Source: Dermacoccus abyssi
GTDB lineage: Bacteria > Actinomycetota > Actinomycetes > Actinomycetales > Dermatophilaceae
Assembly (NCBI RefSeq): GCF_003515945.1
Contig: NZ_QWLM01000017.1
Span: forward strand, 1 to 59,115
Length of the DNA stretch: 59,115 nucleotides
Direction of reading: 5' to 3'
Made by a program: the position numbers and the translations under genes. Positions 18,517-27,116 of this stretch are shown here, piece after piece. Under the pieces are notes generated by a model. The model worked only from the letters and a program-made list of their open reading frames with translations, was not told the origin of the DNA and did not search any database. How positions within the stretch are numbered: the stretch's first letter is position 1; each line of letters begins with the position of its first letter.

Positions 18517-19473
18517 ATGAGCACACCTTCAGCCATCACGTTGCGCGAGGTCACGAAGACGTTCCGCGGCAATAACGGCCCCGTGGAGGCCGTCCGCGGG
18601 CTCGATCTCGACGTCCGTCCCGGTGAGGTCGTGGCCTTCCTCGGCCCGAACGGGGCGGGTAAGACCACCACCATCGATACGATCCTCGGCCTCGCCGAAC
18701 CGACGTCCGGCACGGCCGAGGTGTTCGGCCTGGAGCCCCGCGACGCCGTGGCGCGCGGCCTCGTCTCCGCCGTCATGCAGACGGGTGGGCTGCTCAAGGA
18801 CCTCAGCGTCCGCGAGACCGTCGCCTACACCGCCAACCTGTTCGCGCAGCCGCGCCCCGTCGACGAGGTCCTCTCCACCGCGGGCATCGAGAACATCACC
18901 GACCGCAGGGTCGGCAAGTGCTCCGGCGGCGAGCAGCAGCGGGTTCGTTTCGCGATGGCGCTCGTGCCCGATCCTGCACTGCTCATCCTCGACGAGCCGA
19001 CGACCGGCATGGACGTCAACGCGCGTCGTTCGTTCTGGGAGGCCATCCGCGCCGACGCCGAACGGGGCCGCACCATCCTGTTCGCGACGCACTACCTCGA
19101 GGAGGCCGACGACTGGGCCGACCGTGTCGTCATGGTGCGTGACGGCGAAGTGGTCGCCGACGGGGGTGCCGCCGAGATCCGCGCCCGGGCCGGCGGACGC
19201 CGCGTCAGCTTCACGTTGCCGCAGGCGAGCGACGACGCCCTCGCCGCGCTGCGCGCCCTGCCGGGCGTCACGACGCTCGAAGGCACCGGGGAGCGCTTCC
19301 ACCTCGTCACGGGCGATTCCGACGCCACAGCCCGTCACCTCCTCGCGAACACGGACGCCCACGACCTCCAAATCACCGCACGCGGCCTCGAGGACGCCTT
19401 CGTCTCCTTCACGTCCTCGCAAACCGACGCTCGATCCACCGAGTCGAACCGAACCCAGGGAGCCACGTCATGA
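18517..19473 (+). CDS. ABC transporter ATP-binding protein
   Basis: 318 residues, DrrA-type exporter ATPase. Walker A GPNGAGKT is at 43-50, the Q-loop at MQTGGLLKDLSV, the signature at SGGEQQRVRFAMAL, Walker B at LLILDEPTTGMD, and the H-loop at THYLEEAD. A C-terminal domain of about 100 residues follows the nucleotide-binding core. Its stop overlaps the permease start as ATGA. With the next three genes it forms an ABC exporter plus two-component system of the kind that responds to lipid, membrane or antibiotic stress. Confidence 0.92.
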   Translation: MSTPSAITLREVTKTFRGNNGPVEAVRGLDLDVRPGEVVAFLGPNGAGKTTTIDTILGLAEPTSGTAEVFGLEPRDAVARGLVSAVMQTGGLLKDLSVRETVAYTANLFAQPRPVDEVLSTAGIENITDRRVGKCSGGEQQRVRFAMALVPDPALLILDEPTTGMDVNARRSFWEAIRADAERGRTILFATHYLEEADDWADRVVMVRDGEVVADGGAAEIRARAGGRRVSFTLPQASDDALAALRALPGVTTLEGTGERFHLVTGDSDATARHLLANTDAHDLQITARGLEDAFVSFTSSQTDARSTESNRTQGATS

Positions 19474-20279
19474 CAACCCTCGACATCACAGATCGGCGCC
19501 CCGCACGGGCGCGCCTTCTCGACCTTGGGCTGATGCGCTTCGAGTTCCTGCGCGTTCTGCGCAACAAGCAGAGCATCGCCTTCACCCTCGTCTTCCCCAT
19601 CGCGATGTTCCTGTTCATCTCCAGTTCGATCCCGGAGAAGAGCCAGAAGCTCGGCGCCGACATGACGGCCAACGTGAGCGCCAGCGTCATGGTCAACATG
19701 GCGCTCTACGGCGCGATCATGGCCGCGACGAGCGCGGGTGCGGCGGTCGCCGTCGAGCGTGACCTCGGGTGGAGTCGTCAGTTGCGCCTCACGCCACTGC
19801 GGCCCGTGAGCTACATCGTCGCCAAGATGCTCGCGGCGCTCGTCATGTCGACCATCGCGACGGGCGTGACGTTTGCGACCGGCGCGATCTCCGGTATGGC
19901 GAAGGCCGACCCGATGTCCTGGGCTCTGTCCGGGGCCGTCGTCGTCGCGGGCTCGCTCGTGTTCGCCGCGTTCGGTCTGCTCATCGGCTACCTCCTGCCC
20001 AGCGACAGCGCCATGCAGTACCTCGGCGGGCTGCTCGCGCTCATGTCGATGCTCGGCGGCATCTTCTTCCAGATCGACGAGGGCACGACGTTCGACCGCA
20101 TCGCGTCGTTCACCCCGATGTACGGTTTCGGCAAGGCCGCACAGTGGCCGCTGAGCCTCGACCACGCGGGGGGCTTCTCCGCGTTCCACGCCTCGTGGGC
20201 GATCAGCCTCGTCGTGTGGGCCTGCGTGTTCGTGTTCGGTGCCGCGTGGTGCTTCCGACGTGACACCCAGCGCGTGTGA
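19470..20279 (+). CDS. ABC-2 type permease
   Basis: 269 residues with six predicted membrane helices and a soluble N-terminal part containing RFEFLRVLRNKQSIAFTLVFP, typical of ABC-2 permeases. RDLGWSRQLRLTPLRPVSYI is the coupling segment. It pairs with the preceding ATPase; both start-stop junctions are 4-nt overlaps (ATGA before, GTGA after), so the four genes are translated together. The substrate is unknown. Confidence 0.9.
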   Translation: MTTLDITDRRPARARLLDLGLMRFEFLRVLRNKQSIAFTLVFPIAMFLFISSSIPEKSQKLGADMTANVSASVMVNMALYGAIMAATSAGAAVAVERDLGWSRQLRLTPLRPVSYIVAKMLAALVMSTIATGVTFATGAISGMAKADPMSWALSGAVVVAGSLVFAAFGLLIGYLLPSDSAMQYLGGLLALMSMLGGIFFQIDEGTTFDRIASFTPMYGFGKAAQWPLSLDHAGGFSAFHASWAISLVVWACVFVFGAAWCFRRDTQRV

Positions 20280-20305
20280 GCCACCGACGGTCCGAGGTGA
20301 CGATC

Positions 20306-20312
20306 GAGGAGG
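20306..20312 (+). promoter_or_regulatory. Ribosome binding site choosing the kinase start
   Basis: GAGGAGG lies 5 nt before GTG 20318. It supports that start over GTG 20276, which only overlaps the permease stop and has no upstream ribosome binding site. Confidence 0.5.
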
Positions 20313-20317
20313 ACGGC

Positions 20318-21478
20318 GTGACGACGCCCGAAGCGACGACGCAGAAACCGTCGCGCCCGCGGTCCGAACGCCTCAGCGCGACGACCTGGCTGTGGGTCGT
20401 CTTCTGGCTCATCTTCCTCGTCCAGCCGGTCACCTCGAACATCACCGCAGGGGGCGGACGCACCGCAGGAGCGTGCATTCTCATCGCCGGGGGCCTGCTC
20501 TACGGCATCCAGACGACCCGCATCATGCGGCGCATGTGGAGCGGGCGCCCCCTCACGACGACGGAACAGAGCATCACCGGCCTCGTCGCGATGGTCATGA
20601 CGGGCGGAATGCTCGCCGCCGCGCCGCTGCTCGGTCAGAGCGCGTTCGCCCTCCTGCCCTACTGCGTCGTGGTGCTCGCGCTCGGGAGCGCCATCAAAGT
20701 GGGTGCCACGCTGGCTCTCTCCCTGTGCGCGGCGACGTACGCGCTGTCGCCGTCTCTGACCGGCAAGCCGCTCGAGACGGGACTGCTCTTCGCCGCCCTC
20801 GCCTCGGGCGCGGCAGCCGGCCTCGGGGCGTTCTCCGCCGCGCGCGGGCGTGAGGCCGAGGTTGCCCGCGAGGACGCCGCGCTCCTGCGGGTGCAGGAGG
20901 AACGCAACCGGATGGCCCGCGATCTGCACGACATCCTGGGCCACTCCCTCACCGTCATCACGATGAAGGCCGAACTCGCCGGCAAGCTCGTCGACCTCGA
21001 CCCCGCCAAGGCGAAGGAACAGATCGCCGAACTCGAGCAGCTCTCGCGCAGCGCTCTGGCCGACGTGCGCACCACCGTCTCGGGCTACCGGGAGATGTCT
21101 CTCTCGGGTGAGATCGCCCGCGCCCGAACGGCACTCACCGACGCCAGCATTCGCGCCGACATGCCCATGAGCGTCGACGCCGTCTCCCCCGACCTGCGTG
21201 AACTGTTCGCCTGGGCCGTGCGCGAGGCGACGACGAACGTCATCCGCCACTCCGGCGCGAGCCGATGCACGGTGACGATCGAACCGACCCGCCTCGTCGT
21301 CGCCGACGACGGACGCGGTTCCGACGCGACACCCGGCACTGCTGCCGGCTCGGGCAACGGCCTCGCCGGGCTGCGCGAACGCGCCGAGGCCGTCGGCGCG
21401 AGCGTCGCCGTCGACACGTCCGACGGGTTCCGACTCACCGTCGGCGCCCCACCCCGCAACAACGGAGAGACCCGATGA
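20318..21478 (+). CDS. Sensor histidine kinase, DesK/NarL-partner type
   Basis: 386 residues from GTG 20318; GTG 20276 would add 14. Several membrane helices fill about residues 25-180. The HisKA_3 dimerisation domain has MARDLHDILGHSLTVITMK, where the His of DLHD is the phosphorylation site. A HATPase_c domain follows (EATTNVIRHSGASRCTV, VADDGRG, GNGLAGLRERAEAVGA). The membrane domain suggests it senses membrane state or a hydrophobic ligand, probably the substrate of the coupled ABC exporter. The stop overlaps the regulator start as ATGA. Confidence 0.9.
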   Translation: MTTPEATTQKPSRPRSERLSATTWLWVVFWLIFLVQPVTSNITAGGGRTAGACILIAGGLLYGIQTTRIMRRMWSGRPLTTTEQSITGLVAMVMTGGMLAAAPLLGQSAFALLPYCVVVLALGSAIKVGATLALSLCAATYALSPSLTGKPLETGLLFAALASGAAAGLGAFSAARGREAEVAREDAALLRVQEERNRMARDLHDILGHSLTVITMKAELAGKLVDLDPAKAKEQIAELEQLSRSALADVRTTVSGYREMSLSGEIARARTALTDASIRADMPMSVDAVSPDLRELFAWAVREATTNVIRHSGASRCTVTIEPTRLVVADDGRGSDATPGTAAGSGNGLAGLRERAEAVGASVAVDTSDGFRLTVGAPPRNNGETR

Positions 21479-22083
21479 CGATTCGCCTGCTCATCGCCGA
21501 CGACCAGGCCATGGTGCGCGGCGCACTCGCCGCCCTGCTCGACCTCGAGAACGACCTCGAGGTCGTCGGGCAGGTCGGACGAGGTGACGAGGTCGTGGAC
21601 GCCTGCCGGGAGAACCGACCCGAGGTCGTCCTCATGGACGTCGAGATGCCTGGCATGGACGGCATCGCCGCGAGCGCCGCGCTGCGCCGGGCCATGCCCG
21701 AGGTGCGGGTTCTCGTCGTGACGACGTTCGGACGGCCGGGGTTCCTGCGCCGCGCCATGCAGGCCGGCGTGCAGGGCTTCGTCGTCAAGGACACCCCGGC
21801 TACGCAGCTCGCCGACGCTGTGCGCCGCGTCAACGAAGGGTTGCGCGTCGTCGATCCGCAGCTCGCGGCGGACAGCCTGGCCTTCGGCGAGTCGCCGCTG
21901 ACCGCTCGTGAGGCGGAGGTCCTCAAGGCGGCCTCGGACGGCGGCACGGTGGCCGACATCGCGCGAAGCGTCCACCTCTCCGAGGGAACGGTGCGCAACC
22001 ACCTGTCGTCGATCATCGGCAAGACCGGTGGGCGCACGCGGGCCGACGCCCTGCGCATCGCCGACGAGAACGGCTGGCTCTGA
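21475..22083 (+). CDS. Response regulator, NarL/DesR family
   Basis: 202 residues. The receiver domain has the acidic pair at residues 9-10 (IADDQ), phospho-acceptor Asp55 (VVLMDVEMPGMDG) and the KDTP lysine. A LuxR-type helix-turn-helix follows (LTAREAEVLKAASDGGTVADIA and LSEGTVRNHLSSIIGKTG). GGAGAG precedes the ATG, and the gene overlaps the kinase by 4 nt. The palindrome at 18446-18457 is the natural candidate binding site. Confidence 0.92.
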   Translation: MTIRLLIADDQAMVRGALAALLDLENDLEVVGQVGRGDEVVDACRENRPEVVLMDVEMPGMDGIAASAALRRAMPEVRVLVVTTFGRPGFLRRAMQAGVQGFVVKDTPATQLADAVRRVNEGLRVVDPQLAADSLAFGESPLTAREAEVLKAASDGGTVADIARSVHLSEGTVRNHLSSIIGKTGGRTRADALRIADENGWL

Positions 22084-22163
22084 GCACTGGCGCTGTGACC
22101 CACCTCACGCGCACTGACTCTTACTCGCCCGTAACCCCCACCCGCTTTGGCAAGGTGCCGCAC

Positions 22164-23882
22164 ATGAGCGAGAACGTAGCCACCACCCGTTACCGCCAGG
22201 CTCGCGACGAGCTGCTCGCCCTGCGCGGCAAGCACGATGAGGCCGTCGCCTCCTTCACGTGGCCCGACCTGGGCGACCGGTTCAACTGGGCCCACGACTG
22301 GTTCGACGTCGTTGCGCGCGGCAAGGACGCGAAGGCGCTCGTCATCGTCGAGGAGGACGACTCCTCACAGGAGGTGACGTTCGACGAGATGGCGCGCCGC
22401 TCCGACGCGGTGGGTGCGTGGCTCGCCGAGCAGGGCGTCACGCGCGGCGATCCCGTCATCGTCATGCTGGGCAACCAGGTGGAGTTGTGGGACATCATGC
22501 TCGCCACGATGAAGCTCGGCGCCATCATCATGCCGACGACGACCGCCGTCGGGCCGAACGATCTCGTCGACCGCATCGAGCGCGGCGGCGTCAAGCACGT
22601 CATCGCGAACGCTGCGGACACCGACAAGTTCTCCTCCGTGCCCGGCACGTACACGCGCATCTCCGTCGGCGAGAGCGACGGCTGGCAGGACATGCGCGCC
22701 ACCTACGCGAACGTCGAGGGCGCCACCCCGCTCGAGCACCCGGGCACCGCGCCGAGCGACCCGCTGCTCTACTACTTCACGTCCGGCACGACGAGCCGGC
22801 CGAAGCTCGTCGAGCACACGCAGTCGTCGTACCCGCTGGGTCACCTGTCGACGATGTACTGGCTCGGTCTCGAACCGGGCGACGTGCACCTCAACATCTC
22901 CAGTCCGGGGTGGGCCAAGCACGCGTGGTCGTGCTTCTTCGCGCCGTGGATCGCGGAGGCGACGATCTTCGTCCACAACTACACGCGCTTCTCCCCCGGC
23001 GCCCTGCTGGAGCAGCTGCGCAGCCGCGAGGTGACGACGTTCTGCGCCCCGCCGACGGTGTGGCGCATGCTCATCAACGCCGACCTCTCGGGCGGCAAGG
23101 GATCGCTGCGCGAACTCATCGGCGCGGGCGAGCCGCTCAACCCGGAGGTCATCTCCCGCGTGGAGAAGGCGTGGGGTCTCACGATCCGCGACGGCTACGG
23201 CCAGACCGAGATGACGGCGTCCGTCGGCAACACCCCCGGCTCCACGGTGAAGCCGGCGTCCATCGGCCGGGCGCTGCCGGGCATCCCGGTCGTCATCGTC
23301 GACCCAATGACGGGTGAGCGCGTCGAAGGCGCCGGCGAGGGTGAGATCTGCCTCGACCTGTCCGACCGGCCGCTCTCGCTCATGACCGGCTACCTCGGCG
23401 ACGAGAAGCGCAACGCCGAGGCGATGGAGGGCGGTTTCTACCACACGGGTGATGTGGCGACGATCGACGACGAGGGCTACATCAGCTACGTCGGGCGCAC
23501 CGACGACGTGTTCAAGGCGAGCGACTACAAGATCAGCCCGTTCGAGTTGGAGTCGGTGCTCATCGAACACCCGGCCGTCGCCGAGGCAGCCATCGTGCCG
23601 GCCCCCGACGCCGTCCGCCTCGCCGTACCGAAGGCTTACCTCGTCCTCGTCGACGGGCAGGAGGGTGACGAGGCGACGGCGGAGAGCATCTTCGCGTTCG
23701 CCCGCGAGCGCCTAGCGCCGTGGCAACGCGTGCGTCGCCTCGAGTTCGCCGAACTCCCGAAGACGATCTCGGGCAAGATCCGACGCGTCGAACTGCGCGG
23801 CCGCGAGAACGAGCTGGCCGACGCCGACGAGCGGCCCGAGGGCGAGTTCCGCGACGAGGACTTCCCCAGCCTGCGCGGCTGA
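22164..23882 (+). CDS. AMP-binding acyl-CoA synthetase
   Basis: 572 residues from ATG 22164 (MSENVATTRY); an earlier ATG at 22095 only adds a poorly conserved stretch. It belongs to the ANL superfamily, which makes acyl-adenylates and then acyl-CoA. The P-loop YFTSGTTSRPKLVEHT, the adenine motif GYGQTEM, GFYHTGD, and GRTDDVFKASDYKI are present. The catalytic lysine is in PKTISGKIRRVELR. The best likeness is the medium-chain acyl-CoA synthetase group, but the substrate cannot be fixed from sequence. The acidic C-terminus resembles family members. Confidence 0.88.
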   Translation: MSENVATTRYRQARDELLALRGKHDEAVASFTWPDLGDRFNWAHDWFDVVARGKDAKALVIVEEDDSSQEVTFDEMARRSDAVGAWLAEQGVTRGDPVIVMLGNQVELWDIMLATMKLGAIIMPTTTAVGPNDLVDRIERGGVKHVIANAADTDKFSSVPGTYTRISVGESDGWQDMRATYANVEGATPLEHPGTAPSDPLLYYFTSGTTSRPKLVEHTQSSYPLGHLSTMYWLGLEPGDVHLNISSPGWAKHAWSCFFAPWIAEATIFVHNYTRFSPGALLEQLRSREVTTFCAPPTVWRMLINADLSGGKGSLRELIGAGEPLNPEVISRVEKAWGLTIRDGYGQTEMTASVGNTPGSTVKPASIGRALPGIPVVIVDPMTGERVEGAGEGEICLDLSDRPLSLMTGYLGDEKRNAEAMEGGFYHTGDVATIDDEGYISYVGRTDDVFKASDYKISPFELESVLIEHPAVAEAAIVPAPDAVRLAVPKAYLVLVDGQEGDEATAESIFAFARERLAPWQRVRRLEFAELPKTISGKIRRVELRGRENELADADERPEGEFRDEDFPSLRG

Positions 23883-23896
23883 CGGCGCTGCGGCGA

Positions 23897-23931
23897 CCCT
23901 CCCCGGGCCACGAAGACGGCTCGTGGGAGGG
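23897..23931 (+). terminator. Hairpin after the acyl-CoA synthetase gene
   Basis: CCCTCCC with CCACGA pairs with TCGTGG and GAGGG, with a small bulge, 15 nt after the stop codon. No T-run follows. Confidence 0.45.
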
Positions 23932-24009
23932 CCGCTTCATGTCGGGCGCCGACTGAGGTGCCAACGCGCCCCGCGACGAGATCCCTCACACACAAATCGC
24001 ACTATCCGT

Positions 24010-24031
24010 CGAACGTAACGTTCGCTACAGT
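24010..24031 (+). promoter_or_regulatory. Operator and -10 of the XRE-cupin regulator gene
   Basis: CGAACGTAACGTTCG (24010-24024) is a perfect 15-bp palindrome. It is followed at once by TACAGT (24026-24031), a -10 hexamer 6 nt before ATG 24038. A repressor bound there would block the promoter, so autorepression of the regulator and exporter pair is likely (inference). The transcript would be leaderless. Confidence 0.55.
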
Positions 24032-24037
24032 GAACGC

Positions 24038-24583
24038 ATGGCCTACCTCAGCGAACGCGTCGGAGCGCAGATCAAGCTGCGCCGCGAGCAGCGAGGGTTC
24101 TCCCTCACCGAGCTCGCGCGACGCGCTGACCTCGGCAAGGGCACCCTGTCGAACCTCGAGGCGGGGCGCGGCAACCCCACGCTCGACACGCTCGACGCCC
24201 TGGCGCGAGCCCTCGGCGTCCCGCTCACCGACCTGCTGACGGTTCAGCCCACCGGCCAGGTCACCGTGGTGCGGGCCGAGCCGGTGCCGCACGAGGAGTT
24301 CAGCCGCCAGTTCCTCGCTCGCGTCGGCGGAGGCCGCAGCCTCGAGATCTGGCGTCTGCACATGCCGCCCGGCGACGTATTCGACGGCGTGCCGCACACC
24401 CCCGGCACGGTCGAACACATCATCCTCGTGAGCGGCTCGCTGCAGGCCGGCCCCACGGACGCCCCCGTTGATCTGGAGCCCGGCGACCTCGTCGCGTTCC
24501 CCGGGGACGCCCCCCACCGCTACATCGCCGGCCCCGAGGGTGCCGACATGCACTTCGTCTTCGCCACGCCCACGCTCGGCTGA
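24038..24583 (+). CDS. XRE-family regulator with cupin sensor domain
   Basis: 181 residues. An N-terminal helix-turn-helix of the XRE class (LRREQRGFSLTELARRADLGKG onward; about residues 10-65) is fused to a C-terminal cupin (HTPGTVEHIILVSGSL and PGDLVAFPGDAPHRY, about 120-170). Such proteins often control a neighbouring transporter in response to a small ligand bound by the cupin. The LysE exporter gene starts 19 bp after the stop. Confidence 0.9.
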   Translation: MAYLSERVGAQIKLRREQRGFSLTELARRADLGKGTLSNLEAGRGNPTLDTLDALARALGVPLTDLLTVQPTGQVTVVRAEPVPHEEFSRQFLARVGGGRSLEIWRLHMPPGDVFDGVPHTPGTVEHIILVSGSLQAGPTDAPVDLEPGDLVAFPGDAPHRYIAGPEGADMHFVFATPTLG

Positions 24584-24602
24584 TCACCCAGAAGGAGCAC
24601 CC

Positions 24603-25256
24603 TTGTCCCTCGCCACCTGGCTCACCCTGCTGTCGGCCTGGATCGTCGCCGTCGCCTCCCCCGGGCCCGACTTCCTCGCCGTCATGCGCACCTCGGCAAC
24701 CTCGGGTCGCCGTAAAGGTTTGTTCGTCGCCGCCGGCGTGACGACCGGCATCGCCCTGTGGGTCGTGCTCGCCCTCACCGGCCTCGCCGTGGTCTTCGCC
24801 CAGTACGAGGCCGCCTACAAGGTCGTGCGTTACCTGGGCGCGGCGTTCCTCATCGGGTACGGCCTGCGCATCCTGTGGAGCCTGCGCCGCAGCAGCAACA
24901 ATGACGACGGCGAGACTCCCGCAGCCAATGCGGCCGCTGCGTCAGCACCCCTCGCGACCCGCAGCGTGTGGAAGGCGTACCGCATCGGCCTCGTGACGAA
25001 CGTCGCCAACCCGAAGGCCCTCGTCTTCTTCGGCGCCCTGCTCGCCTCGATCGTGCCGCACGGTTCGCCGTTGCTCGCCCAGCTCGAGGTCTTCGCCACC
25101 ATCGTCGGCGTCGCGTTCGCGTGGTTCGCGAGCCTCGCGTGGATTGCGTCCGGCGAACGCGTCGCGAACGGCTATCGCCGCGCAGCCCGCCGCATCGACG
25201 GCGCGGTGGGTGGCGTGTTCACCGTCATCGGCGTCTCGCTCGCCGCGAAGGCGTGA
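24603..25256 (+). CDS. LysE/RhtB-family amino-acid exporter
   Basis: 217 residues from TTG 24603, with AAGGAG at 24592-24597. Six membrane helices; the family signature SPGPDFLAVMRTSATSGRRKG is near the N-terminus, and GLVTNVANPKALVFF opens the second half. RhtB-like members export homoserine, threonine or other neutral amino acids, whereas LysE exports lysine and arginine; which applies here is not clear. It lies downstream of the XRE-cupin regulator and 80 bp before tRNA-Thr. Confidence 0.87.
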   Translation: MSLATWLTLLSAWIVAVASPGPDFLAVMRTSATSGRRKGLFVAAGVTTGIALWVVLALTGLAVVFAQYEAAYKVVRYLGAAFLIGYGLRILWSLRRSSNNDDGETPAANAAAASAPLATRSVWKAYRIGLVTNVANPKALVFFGALLASIVPHGSPLLAQLEVFATIVGVAFAWFASLAWIASGERVANGYRRAARRIDGAVGGVFTVIGVSLAAKA

Positions 25257-25294
25257 GCTTCGCCGCAGCGGACGGAGGCGGTTGCCCCGACATG

Positions 25295-25329
25295 ACGAAA
25301 GCCCCCAGGTGAGACCTGGAGGCTTTCGT
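25295..25329 (+). terminator. Bidirectional terminator between the LysE gene and tRNA-Thr
   Basis: ACGAAAGCC (25295-25303) pairs with GGCTTTCGT (25321-25329), with an inner CCAGGT-GAG-ACCTGG stem. It is A-rich on one side and T-rich on the other, so it can end transcripts from both the exporter and the tRNA. Confidence 0.75.
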
Positions 25330-25335
25330 GCGCTG

Positions 25336-25409
25336 AGCCGCTTGTCGGAATCGAACCGACGACCTTCTCATTACGAGTGAGACGCTCTGGCCGACTGAGC
25401 TAAAGCGGC
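25336..25409 (-). tRNA. tRNA-Thr(CGT)
   Basis: The cloverleaf reads cleanly on the minus strand. Acceptor GCCGCTT (25409-25403) pairs with AAGCGGC (25343-25337). The anticodon stem TCTCA/TGAGA holds loop CTCGTAA, anticodon CGT, which reads ACG. The T-arm is GTCGG-TTCGATT-CCGAC. CCA is not encoded. Confidence 0.95.
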
Positions 25410-25545
25410 ACCGCTGGGCTCGGAGAATCTCCGGCAGCGAGGCTAGACATTACACGAGGACGCAGGCGAACGCGAATTGCGGGGGCCCTCCACGCGCTCG
25501 CCCACCCGTCGAACGGGTGTCGCGAAAAAAGCGTGAGGACAACCC

Positions 25546-27099
25546 TCAGCAGGTGGTCTTCTCCGGAAGGTTCTTACCTTCGAGCAAGTAGGAGTCGATG
25601 GCCGAGTCGACGCACTCGGAGCCGCGGCCGTAGGCCGTGTGACCGTCACCGTCGTAGCTCACGAGACGCCCGTTCTCGAGCTGCTTCTCGAGGCGTTCGC
25701 TCCACTCGTACGGTGTGGCCGGGTCGCGGGTCGTGCCGACGACGACGATCGGTCCGGAGCCCGCCGCCTTGACCGGCTTGGCCTCACCCGTGGCCTTGAC
25801 CGGCCAGTCCGCGCAGATGGCGCCGGCCCAGGCGAGCTGCGAGCCCCAGGTCGGGGCGTCCTTGGCGAGCGCCTTCGTTTCCTTTTCGTACGTCGCGACG
25901 CCGCCCGTCGGGGCCGGGCGGTCGAGGCAGGTGACAGCGTTGATGACCTGCATGATGTTGCCGTTGTAGGTGCCGTCGTCGTTGCGCTCGGCGTACTGCT
26001 TGCCCGAGGCGAGCAGGAGCGTCCCGTCACCGTTCATCGCCCCGCGCAACGCATCCGTCAGGCCCGGCCAGCTGGCCTCGTCGTAGAGGCCCGCGGCGAT
26101 GCCGTTGACGGCCCACCCCTCGGTGAGTCGATCGATGCGCGAGTCACCCTCGGCGCGAACGGTCTTGTCGTCGAGGCCCACGAGGAACTCCTGGAGTTTC
26201 TTCTTGCCGGCCGCCGGTTCCGAACCGAGCGGGCAGTCGGATTCCTTCGTGCAGGAGGCGAGGTAGGCGTCCAGTGCCGTTTCGAATCCCTTGGCCTGTC
26301 CGGCGTTGAGCTCGGCCATCGTGAGGTCGGGCGGCAGCACGCCGTCGAGCACCATGCGCCCGACCTTCTTCGGGAACTGCTCGGCGTAGGAGGCTCCGAG
26401 GAACGTTCCGTACGACTTTCCGAGGTAGTCGAGCTTGTCCTCGCCGAGGGCCGCGCGCAGAACGTCCATGTCCTTGGCCGCCTCCTCGGTGGAGACGTGG
26501 CCGAGCAGCGGGCCGGCGTTCTTCTTGCAGGCGTCGGCGAAGGACTTGTCGGCGGCGAGCAGTTCCTTCTGCTCTGCCGCGTTGTCGGGTGACGGATCGG
26601 CACCGAGAAGATCGTCGAGCTCGGCGTCGCCGACGCACGTGATGGCCGCCGAACGCTGAACGCCCCGCGGGTCGAAGCCCACGACGTCGAAGCTCTCGCG
26701 CACGCCCGCACTGACGATGCTGTCGGCGGCCGCGGCATAGTCGACACCCGAGGCGCCGGGTCCACCCGGGTTGACGACGAGCGACCCCTTCTTCGTGCCG
26801 GTGGCTTTCTGGCGGTTGACCGCGATCTCGATCGTGGCACCGTTCGGCTTGGCGTAGTCGATGGGCACGCGCAGTTTCGCGCACTCACCCTCGTCGCACT
26901 TCTCCCACTCGAGCTTCTGGGAGTAGAACGACTGCAGACCCGACGGAGCGGGCCCAGCCTTCGACGCCGACGTGGTGGCACTGCCCGCCCCGGTTGCCTC
27001 GGAGTGCGACGACGACGAGCTGCAGCCGGCCACCAGCGTCAGTGCAGCAGCCGCCGCGAGGGCCGTGCGCAGTGAGCGGGGGGTGGCGCGTCGGGTCAT
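25546..27099 (-). CDS. TAP-like secreted alpha/beta-hydrolase lipoprotein (tripeptidyl aminopeptidase type)
   Basis: 517 residues from ATG 27099 (AAGGAG 5 nt upstream). The lipobox LVAGC is followed by a Ser-rich linker. The alpha/beta-hydrolase fold has the oxyanion segment NPGGPGASGVDY, nucleophile elbow GKSYGTFLG (Ser), Asp in TTRDPATPYEW and His in DGDGHTAYG; the Cys-rich TAP_C domain ends the chain. These enzymes release tripeptides or hydrolyse esters outside the cell. It starts 17 bp after the holB stop. Confidence 0.88.
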   Translation of the reverse strand: MTRRATPRSLRTALAAAAALTLVAGCSSSSSHSEATGAGSATTSASKAGPAPSGLQSFYSQKLEWEKCDEGECAKLRVPIDYAKPNGATIEIAVNRQKATGTKKGSLVVNPGGPGASGVDYAAAADSIVSAGVRESFDVVGFDPRGVQRSAAITCVGDAELDDLLGADPSPDNAAEQKELLAADKSFADACKKNAGPLLGHVSTEEAAKDMDVLRAALGEDKLDYLGKSYGTFLGASYAEQFPKKVGRMVLDGVLPPDLTMAELNAGQAKGFETALDAYLASCTKESDCPLGSEPAAGKKKLQEFLVGLDDKTVRAEGDSRIDRLTEGWAVNGIAAGLYDEASWPGLTDALRGAMNGDGTLLLASGKQYAERNDDGTYNGNIMQVINAVTCLDRPAPTGGVATYEKETKALAKDAPTWGSQLAWAGAICADWPVKATGEAKPVKAAGSGPIVVVGTTRDPATPYEWSERLEKQLENGRLVSYDGDGHTAYGRGSECVDSAIDSYLLEGKNLPEKTTC

Positions 27100-27116
27100 G
27101 GGGTCTCCTTGGGGCA

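Noticed and set aside
24600-25410. Integrative element at tRNA-Thr
   Set aside because: No integrase, direct att repeat or partial tRNA copy is visible on either side.
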